From an uncultured Christensenella sp. (GTDB lineage: Bacteria > Bacillota > Clostridia > Christensenellales > Borkfalkiaceae), in NCBI GenBank assembly GCA_910578565.1, contig CAJTQF010000018.1, forward strand, positions 1 to 11,589: 11,589 nt of DNA. Direction: 5' to 3'. Below, piece after piece: positions 7,049 to 11,589 of the stretch (position 1 is the first letter of the stretch; each line of letters starts with the position of its first letter). Position numbers and translations under genes: made by a program. Under the pieces are notes generated by a model that had not been told where the DNA came from, did no database searches, and worked only from the letters and a program-made list of their open reading frames with translations.

Positions 7049-7145
7049 ACGTTCAGAATAGCGGAAAGCCGCTAAATAATCGTGATGCCGAACGGCATAG
7101 ACACGGAGTACACCATTGAACGGTGGAGCGCAAGTGTCTATGCCG
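7034..7145 (+). promoter_or_regulatory. Hairpin-dense leader region between the RHH gene and the recombinase genes
   Basis: Four inverted repeats lie within 112 bases. CTGAACG (7034-7040) pairs with CGTTCAG (7050-7056). TAGCGG (7059-7064) pairs with CCGCTA (7069-7074) around an AAAG loop. ATGCCG (7085-7090) pairs with CGGCAT (7093-7098). The 12-base arm CGGCATAGACAC (7093-7104) pairs perfectly with 7134-7145, enclosing a further CACC/GGTG stem (7111-7114 and 7122-7125). The third and fourth helices share CGGCAT and are mutually exclusive. No T-run follows, so these are not terminators. They could form a structured mRNA leader controlling recombinase expression, or a DNA site for recombinases or accessory proteins. 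The function is unknown. Confidence 0.5.
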
Positions 7146-7344
7146 CCTACGCTCTATCCGTCAGTACAAGGAGTATGTTACGGTAAGCGTAGAGGAGAAA
7201 CAGCATAACGAAATCATTTATCTTATGGCATTGTCCGTATTGAGAAAATTATATACGGACGGAAAAGTAACGGCAGAGATATTGGAACGAATCAATCAAA
7301 AGAACGCCGAAAAAACGGGATGTGTCCCGATACCGATAAAATAG
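7123..7344 (+). CDS. Small SHOCT-like protein encoded upstream of the recombinase triplet
   Basis: The convincing part of this 73-aa reading frame is its C-terminal two thirds. A helix with LSVLRKLYTDGKVTAEILERINQ fits the short amphipathic pattern of SHOCT-type domains (LxKLxxDGxITxEEY), and the end NAEKTGC is also familiar from small proteins encoded just upstream of large serine recombinases in clostridial elements. The function is unknown. The start is uncertain: the GTG at 7123 has no good ribosome-binding site and lies inside a predicted stem, and the first 18 residues (Arg/Cys/Leu-rich) may not be translated. AAGGAG at 7168-7173 precedes an ATG (7175) in another frame that stops after three codons, and no ATG, GTG or TTG lies in the right frame between there and the conserved part, so an unusual start or a frameshift is possible. 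The stop overlaps the ribosome-binding site of the first recombinase. Confidence 0.5.
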   Translation: MERKCLCRLRSIRQYKEYVTVSVEEKQHNEIIYLMALSVLRKLYTDGKVTAEILERINQKNAEKTGCVPIPIK

Positions 7345-7348
7345 GAGG
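7343..7348 (+). promoter_or_regulatory. Ribosome-binding site fixing the first recombinase start at 7353
   Basis: AGGAGG at 7343-7348 lies four bases before the ATG at 7353. The same frame is open back to an ATG at 7320, but that codon has no ribosome-binding site and would overlap the SHOCT-like gene by 25 bases, so 7353 is the better start. Confidence 0.8.
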
Positions 7349-7352
7349 CAGT

Positions 7353-8903
7353 ATGGAAAACACGGCAAGACAAATAAGAATAATTAACCCCACGAAACGA
7401 ATAGAGAACTTGATTCGCGTGGCGGCATATTGCCGTGTGAGTTCGGATTCGGCAGATCAAGCCAATTCGTTTTTTGCGCAAGTTCGGTACTATTCGGATT
7501 ATATACGTTGCGACGATAGAATGACGCTTGTGGATATATACGCCGACGAGGGAATTACGGGTACGGAAATAATTAAGCGCGACGAGTTTAAGCGTATGAT
7601 GAAAGACGCGAAAAACCGTAAAATCGACCGCATACTTGTAAAGAGCGTAACGAGATTTGCCCGCAATTCTCTCGAATGTTTGGAGTCTATAAGGGCGTTG
7701 AAATCTTACGGTACGAGCGTGTATTTTGAAAACGACCATATAGATACCGCGCTTATGAATTCCGAAATGATTGTATATATTAAAAGTGCGTTTGCACAAA
7801 ACGAAGCAATGTCGGCATCGCGGCGTATGGCGGTATCCAATCGTATGAGAATGGAAAGCGGCACTTTCGTTCCACCCAATGTTCCGTATGGTTATAGGCT
7901 TGAAAACGGCGAATTGAAAATAGTAGAGGAAGAAGCGGCGCGAATACGAAAAGTTTTCGAGCTGTATCTTTCGGGTATGGGAGCAAATAATATTGTTAAA
8001 GAAATGCGACATACAGAACAAGGCAATATGCGTTGGACGATGAGCGGCATAAAATATATGCTTACCAATGAACGGTATGTCGGAGATATGCTAATGCAAA
8101 AATTCTACACGCCGCAAATCTTACCGCTTCGCTCTCATCCGAATAAAGGCGAATTACCGATGTATTATGCGCAGAATACGCACGAGCCTATAATATCGCG
8201 GGAAATGTTTGAAGCCGTAAAGAGAATAAAAGCCGAACGCGACAAAAATCATCCGAAAAAGAATACGGAAAAATTATTTTTGCAGGGAAAATTAAAGTGT
8301 CGTTGTTGTAACAGAGCGTATAAGAAACGGTACTTGCAATCGGGAGAGTTGGTATGGATATGCGCGAACAAAGGGACGGTAGACGCGCATAATTGCACGT
8401 CGCTTATTTATACAGATATGGAGATAAAGTCGGCGTTTGTGCAAATGTATAATACGTTGAAGCAAAATGTGAAAACGGTTGTTGACGAAACGATAGCCTT
8501 GCTTAATTCGTTAAAAGTCAAAGTAAATTCGGGAAATAATAAGATAGCGGAAATCGATGCGGAGATAGCGTCGCTTGCCGAACAAAACAGCGTATATGCG
8601 GAATTGTTCGCAAGCGGGGTTATAGACGAAATAACGCATCTTGAAAAAACGGATAAATATAAAAACCGCATAACCGAGTTGCGTAGCCGCAGACTTAAAC
8701 TCATCAATGAGGATGAGGACGAATTGTGTATCGAAAAAATGCGCGAACTCAAACGTGTTCTTGCGGAAAGCGCGGAGAGCATAACCGAAATGGATGAGGG
8801 GATTTTCTCGCAAATCATAGATACGGTATTTGCGGAAGCGGACGGCGTTTTGACTTTCTTGCTGAAATGCAGTCTTGAATTAAAGATAAACGTACGGGGG
8901 TAG
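7353..8903 (+). CDS. Large serine recombinase 1 (site-specific integrase/resolvase)
   Basis: This 516-aa large serine recombinase would cut and rejoin DNA at attachment sites through a Ser-DNA phosphodiester intermediate. The catalytic domain starts at AAYCRVSS, with nucleophile Ser30 and neighbouring Arg28; DIYADEGITGT and SVTRFARN supply the other conserved catalytic Asp and Arg residues, so it looks active. The Recombinase DNA-binding domain starts near VPYGYRLENGELKIVEEEA. A zinc ribbon has Cys 316, 318/319, 337 and 348. A coiled-coil region (about 384-475) follows, as in the family. Length fits the usual 450-600 aa. It is the first of three adjacent recombinase genes, followed after two bases by the second. 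Which recombinase acts in integration and which in excision cannot be told. Large serine recombinase genes in triplets are known from some streptococcal and clostridial ICEs. Confidence 0.93.
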   Translation: MENTARQIRIINPTKRIENLIRVAAYCRVSSDSADQANSFFAQVRYYSDYIRCDDRMTLVDIYADEGITGTEIIKRDEFKRMMKDAKNRKIDRILVKSVTRFARNSLECLESIRALKSYGTSVYFENDHIDTALMNSEMIVYIKSAFAQNEAMSASRRMAVSNRMRMESGTFVPPNVPYGYRLENGELKIVEEEAARIRKVFELYLSGMGANNIVKEMRHTEQGNMRWTMSGIKYMLTNERYVGDMLMQKFYTPQILPLRSHPNKGELPMYYAQNTHEPIISREMFEAVKRIKAERDKNHPKKNTEKLFLQGKLKCRCCNRAYKKRYLQSGELVWICANKGTVDAHNCTSLIYTDMEIKSAFVQMYNTLKQNVKTVVDETIALLNSLKVKVNSGNNKIAEIDAEIASLAEQNSVYAELFASGVIDEITHLEKTDKYKNRITELRSRRLKLINEDEDELCIEKMRELKRVLAESAESITEMDEGIFSQIIDTVFAEADGVLTFLLKCSLELKINVRG

Positions 8904-8905
8904 TT

Positions 8906-9781
8906 ATGGCTAATAGAATGATAAGTTTCGGTTACGAAGCAGTGAACGGAAAAATTGTTGTTGTTCCGACGGAAGCGGAGATAGTAAAGCAAATTTTTGC
9001 CGCATATTTGAGCGGTAGAATTCTAAAAGAGATAGCCGCAGATTTAACCGAACGCGGTGTTGTCTTTTTTGAAAATAAGAGCGTATGGAATAAGAACAAC
9101 GTTGTTCGTATCATTCAAAACGGTAAGTATATAGGCGAAAACGGATACCCAACCATTGTAGATAAAGATTCATTTGAGCAAGCCAACCGCAAGAAAAACG
9201 ATAAAGGGCATAAGAAGAATAAACTGCCCGAAATTATAGAATATCTCAAAAGTACAGTTTATTGCGGCGATTGTGGTAAATTATTTCATCGCAGAGTTGC
9301 TTGGGGAACGCGAGAGAAATGGTATTGCAGTGATAGTTGCAAATGTGGAAAATACATAGACGACAATTATATTTTTTGCGGTATTAAAAAAGTGTTGAGT
9401 GCGGTTTGCGAAAACCCGCAACTATTGTATAAGGAATCGAGCGAGCCGACATATACGAAAACGCAGGAGATTATGCGGTATACTAACGAAATAGGCAGAT
9501 TTATGAACGAACGCACGCCGAGCTTTAAGGCAGTTAAAAAACTTATTATGGAGTGTGCGTCGTTGAAATTTTCGGCTTGTACTTACAATGCCAACGATAC
9601 GATAGCCGCCTTTATCGCCGAGCAATTATCCAAAGAGCAGGAATATGCGAGCAAAGAGTTTTTGCGTAAGATTATCGAACGAATAAACGTTCACAAAGAC
9701 GGAATGCTGACGATAAGATTTTTAGGCGGTATCGAAATAAGCGAAACGGAAATAGGAGGTTTGAGTGGAAGCGCAAGTTAG
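8906..9781 (+). CDS. Serine recombinase 2: DNA-binding half only, no catalytic domain
   Basis: This 291-aa protein is related to the C-terminal part of large serine recombinases. It opens at ISFGYEAVNGKIVVVPTEAE, which is where the Recombinase domain (PF07508-type) begins in its neighbours, and continues with a zinc ribbon (Cys 120, 123, 141 and 145 or 147) and a helical tail. The resolvase domain with the catalytic Ser is missing entirely. No remnant of it lies upstream, since the first recombinase gene ends two bases before the ATG. The frame is intact, so this is more likely a maintained accessory subunit than decay. It may pair with recombinase 1 or 3 on DNA, or act as a directionality or DNA-recognition factor; this is inference. 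The ribosome-binding site is weak (GGGGGT at 8896-8901), suggesting translational coupling. Its 3' end overlaps the third recombinase gene by 17 bases. Confidence 0.85.
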   Translation: MANRMISFGYEAVNGKIVVVPTEAEIVKQIFAAYLSGRILKEIAADLTERGVVFFENKSVWNKNNVVRIIQNGKYIGENGYPTIVDKDSFEQANRKKNDKGHKKNKLPEIIEYLKSTVYCGDCGKLFHRRVAWGTREKWYCSDSCKCGKYIDDNYIFCGIKKVLSAVCENPQLLYKESSEPTYTKTQEIMRYTNEIGRFMNERTPSFKAVKKLIMECASLKFSACTYNANDTIAAFIAEQLSKEQEYASKEFLRKIIERINVHKDGMLTIRFLGGIEISETEIGGLSGSAS

Positions 9782-11399
9782 AAAAATAGTAACGAAGATA
9801 GACGCTAACCCGTTGCTTATAAAGCATAACAACGAAAACGCTTTATTGCGCGTCGCCGCCTATTGCCGTGTGTCTACCGACAGTGACGATCAGATTGAGA
9901 GTTATAAAGCGCAAGTCGCTCATTACTCGGAAGCGATAGCCAAAAACCCGCGATGGCGGTTTGTGGATATTTACGCCGACGAAGGTATAACAGGTACTTT
10001 GGCGAAAAAGCGACCGAACTTTCTGCGAATGATGCGCGATTGCGATAAGGGTAAGATTGATTTGATACTTACAAAATCGGTTGCGCGTTTCGCGCGAAAT
10101 ACCGTTGACAGTTTGCGGTATGTCCGTAAGCTGAAAGCGGCGGGGATAGGAGTATTCTTTGAAGAACAAAACCTTGATTCGTTAAAGGTAGACAATGAAA
10201 TGCTTATCGGATTTTACAGCGTTATGGCGCAAGCCGAAAGCGAGAATATAAGCGCGAATGTGCGGTGGGGAATCCGGCAAAGAATGAGTACGGGTACGTT
10301 TGCTTTTCGGTATAACATATTAGGTTATAGAAAAGGCACAGACGGGCAACCCGAAATCGTACCCGAAGAAGCCGAGCATATACAAACCATTTACAGAATG
10401 TATCTTGACGGGAACAGCCTTGACCAAATCAAAAAGTATTTAGAACGCAATAGTATTTTGACGGCGCAAGGCAAGACCGAGTGGAGTTTGCAGATAATTC
10501 ATAATATCTTGACGAACGAGCGGTATTGCGGCGATATGCTGTTACAAAAGACTTTTACCGAAAACCCCATATCCAAAAAGGTCAAGAAGAATCGCGGAGA
10601 GATGGCGAAGTACCTTATAACAAATAACCATCCGGCAATTATAGACAAAGATACTTTCAAATTGGTGCAAAGGGAAGTCGCACGGCGTGGCAGTAAACGC
10701 AAAACGGCGGATAAGTCGATAACAGAGCAAGGGAAATACAGTGGCAAGTTCGCTTTGACAGAATTGCTTGTTTGCGGCGAGTGCGGTAGTCCGTACCGCA
10801 GAATGACGTGGACGAAAAAAGGCAAAAGCCGTAAAGTGTGGCGGTGTTTAAGCAGAGTAGAACACGGAACACAGTATTGCTTTCATTCCGTTAGCGTGGA
10901 AGAAACAAAGTTACAAAACGCTATTTGTCGCGCTTTGAATAAAGCTGTTGAGCATAGGCAAGAAGTATTGGACTTGATAATATCTAACCTATCATACGGA
11001 GTAACGGGCGACGATGATGTATTGTATCTTTCGTCATTGGAAAAGCAGATAAAAGACCTTGACGAAGAAATGGATCGGACGGTGCAATTAAGCCACGAAA
11101 GCAACGGCGATCCGAAACGATTCCGAGAAATGATAAGCGAGCTTTGTCGGCAGATGTCGGCGCTACGGCAAGAGTTGGAACTGACGAAATCACGTTTGGA
11201 AGCTAACGAAAAAGTCAACGCCGAGATAGAACGAATAAAGAGCATACTTTCCGACGAAACAATGCGCTTTAACGAATACGATGAAGTAACCGTCCGCAGA
11301 CTTGTAGAGTATATCCGAGTTATGTCGGATAATAGAATAATCGTCGTACTGAAAGGCGGTATGGCGACAGAAGAAAATATAAATGAAAAGTCCGAGTGA
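9765..11399 (+). CDS. Large serine recombinase 3 (site-specific integrase/resolvase)
   Basis: This 544-aa large serine recombinase has a complete catalytic domain: AAYCRVSTDS with nucleophile Ser37, DIYADEGITGT, and SVARFARN carrying the conserved Arg residues. The Recombinase domain begins near ILGYRKGTDGQPEIVPEEAE. A zinc ribbon has Cys 337, 340, 361 and 372. A long coiled coil (about 421-495) precedes a C-terminal segment with VRRLVEYIRV, typical of these enzymes. The start is GTG at 9765, four bases after AGGAGGT (9754-9760) and 17 bases inside the end of the second recombinase gene, so translation is probably coupled. It resembles recombinase 1 in the catalytic domain but differs clearly elsewhere, so this is not a recent duplication. 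It probably acts with recombinases 1 and 2 in moving the element; its exact role is not readable from sequence. Confidence 0.93.
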   Translation: MEAQVRKIVTKIDANPLLIKHNNENALLRVAAYCRVSTDSDDQIESYKAQVAHYSEAIAKNPRWRFVDIYADEGITGTLAKKRPNFLRMMRDCDKGKIDLILTKSVARFARNTVDSLRYVRKLKAAGIGVFFEEQNLDSLKVDNEMLIGFYSVMAQAESENISANVRWGIRQRMSTGTFAFRYNILGYRKGTDGQPEIVPEEAEHIQTIYRMYLDGNSLDQIKKYLERNSILTAQGKTEWSLQIIHNILTNERYCGDMLLQKTFTENPISKKVKKNRGEMAKYLITNNHPAIIDKDTFKLVQREVARRGSKRKTADKSITEQGKYSGKFALTELLVCGECGSPYRRMTWTKKGKSRKVWRCLSRVEHGTQYCFHSVSVEETKLQNAICRALNKAVEHRQEVLDLIISNLSYGVTGDDDVLYLSSLEKQIKDLDEEMDRTVQLSHESNGDPKRFREMISELCRQMSALRQELELTKSRLEANEKVNAEIERIKSILSDETMRFNEYDEVTVRRLVEYIRVMSDNRIIVVLKGGMATEENINEKSE

Positions 11400-11415
11400 T
11401 TGCTCGGACTTTTTT
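11386..11415 (+). terminator. Strong Rho-independent terminator after the recombinase triplet
   Basis: AAAAGTCCGAG (11386-11396) pairs perfectly with CTCGGACTTTT (11403-11413) around a 6-nt loop, and six Ts end at 11415. The left arm is formed by the last codons of recombinase 3, and the TGA stop falls in the loop, so coding and termination are tightly packed. Confidence 0.88.
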
Positions 11416-11426
11416 ATATTGAAAAC

Positions 11427-11455
11427 TTGCGAAACGCGCTCATTTATGCTATATT
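11427..11455 (+). promoter_or_regulatory. Probable sigma-A promoter in the terminal intergenic region
   Basis: TTGCGA (11427-11432) and TATATT (11450-11455) are spaced by 17 bases, and the -10 box is preceded by TGC, an extended -10 element. Transcription would start near 11462 and head out of the window. No coding gene with a ribosome-binding site follows inside the window. The downstream product is therefore either a short RNA or a gene beyond the edge. Confidence 0.55.
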
Positions 11456-11537
11456 ATTATTGTAAACACGGTCGGTTGGTAAATTTGCCTTGAAATGGGT
11501 AAAAACGGTGGGCAGTATTTTTATCAACTAAACACAA

Positions 11538-11585
11538 AAATGCCTATTTTATCTTTCTTTAAGATTGGATAGGCATTTAGTTTTA
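11538..11585. terminator. Hairpin with T-rich flanks near the window edge, possibly bidirectional
   Basis: AAATGCCTAT (11538-11547) and ATAGGCATTT (11569-11578) form a perfect 10-bp stem, with an inner 5-bp stem ATCTT (11551-11555) and AAGAT (11561-11565). TTTAGTTTT follows on the + strand, and on the - strand the hairpin runs into a T-rich stretch. It could end a transcript from the promoter at 11427-11455, or serve a convergent gene beyond the window. The long loop makes it weaker than a classical terminator. Confidence 0.5.
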
Positions 11586-11589
11586 AGAG

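Noticed and set aside
7085..7186. A 33-codon frame starting MPNGIDTEYT
   Set aside because: No clear ribosome-binding site and no recognised similarity. Kept only as part of the hairpin-region and start-codon observations, not called as a gene.
7296..8021. A 241-codon open frame on the minus strand
   Set aside because: It lies fully antisense to the start of the first recombinase, whose catalytic motifs are intact. The translation is rich in His/Tyr/Arg/Phe with no recognisable domain, as expected for a shadow frame.
9765..11399. Recombinase 3 as a recent tandem copy of recombinase 1
   Set aside because: The catalytic motifs agree, but linkers, zinc-ribbon surroundings and coiled-coil regions differ throughout, so they are distant paralogues.
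11495..11572. A 25-codon frame starting MGKNGGQYFYQ after the terminal promoter
   Set aside because: No ribosome-binding site precedes the ATG, and the frame ends inside the right arm of the hairpin. Too little evidence for a gene, though it cannot be excluded.
1..11589. Mycoplasma-type genetic code, suggested by similarity to the Mbov_0395-0397 ICE module
   Set aside because: Trp is encoded by TGG throughout, TGA serves as the stop of the third recombinase, and base composition is much less AT-rich than in mycoplasmas. A Bacillota host fits better.

Overview
The window reads as one end of an integrative and conjugative element (ICE) or a related mobilisable element in a Bacillota-type (clostridial, probably gut or anaerobe) genome. 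The grounds are strong AGGAGG ribosome-binding sites, GTG and ATG starts, a consensus TTGACA/TATAAT promoter, a standard genetic code (TGG for Trp, TGA used as a stop), and gene families typical of Gram-positive conjugation modules and Tn4451-like elements. The host assignment is inference; no chromosomal gene is recognisable. All genes are on the + strand.

Left part, 29-6288: a type IV secretion (conjugation) operon. In order it encodes a 100-aa two-helix VirB2/TrbC-like pilin, a 400-aa polytopic VirB6/TrbL-like channel protein, an 881-aa VirB4-like ATPase, and a 683-aa secreted, membrane-anchored surface protein. Pilin, VirB6-like and VirB4-like genes in this order resemble the Mbov_0395/0396/0397-type ICE module. 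A hairpin followed by a T-run between the pilin and the VirB6-like gene could attenuate transcription and keep pilin in excess. A bipartite terminator closes the operon at about 6294-6347.

The standout observation is the 683-aa protein. It has a signal peptide, a Tyr/Ser/Gly-rich N-terminal region, two bacterial Ig-like domains and about five Cys-rich repeats of 38-40 residues. It ends in a two-helix domain plainly homologous to the small pilin at the start of the operon. That architecture suggests a modular surface or adhesin protein that inserts into the membrane, or into the conjugation apparatus, through a pilin fold.

Middle part, 6289-7352: a second transcription unit begins with a perfect-consensus promoter and an 18-bp palindrome that looks like an operator. 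It then encodes a TnpV-family protein, a small ribbon-helix-helix (RHH) DNA-binding protein (candidate repressor at that palindrome) and a small SHOCT-like protein. Between the last two lies a hairpin-dense stretch (7034-7145) with mutually exclusive pairings.

Right part, 7353-11399: a tightly packed triplet of large serine recombinase genes. The first and third proteins have intact catalytic N-terminal domains. The middle one (291 aa) starts directly at the DNA-binding Recombinase domain and has no catalytic domain at all. A strong terminator overlaps the last stop codon. The final 175 bases hold a good promoter and, about 85 bases further on, a hairpin with T-rich flanks; this could be a short RNA gene, or the element end and its junction. 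No relaxase, coupling protein, tRNA, CRISPR array or recognisable attachment site is visible; the missing conjugation genes would be expected to the left of the window.
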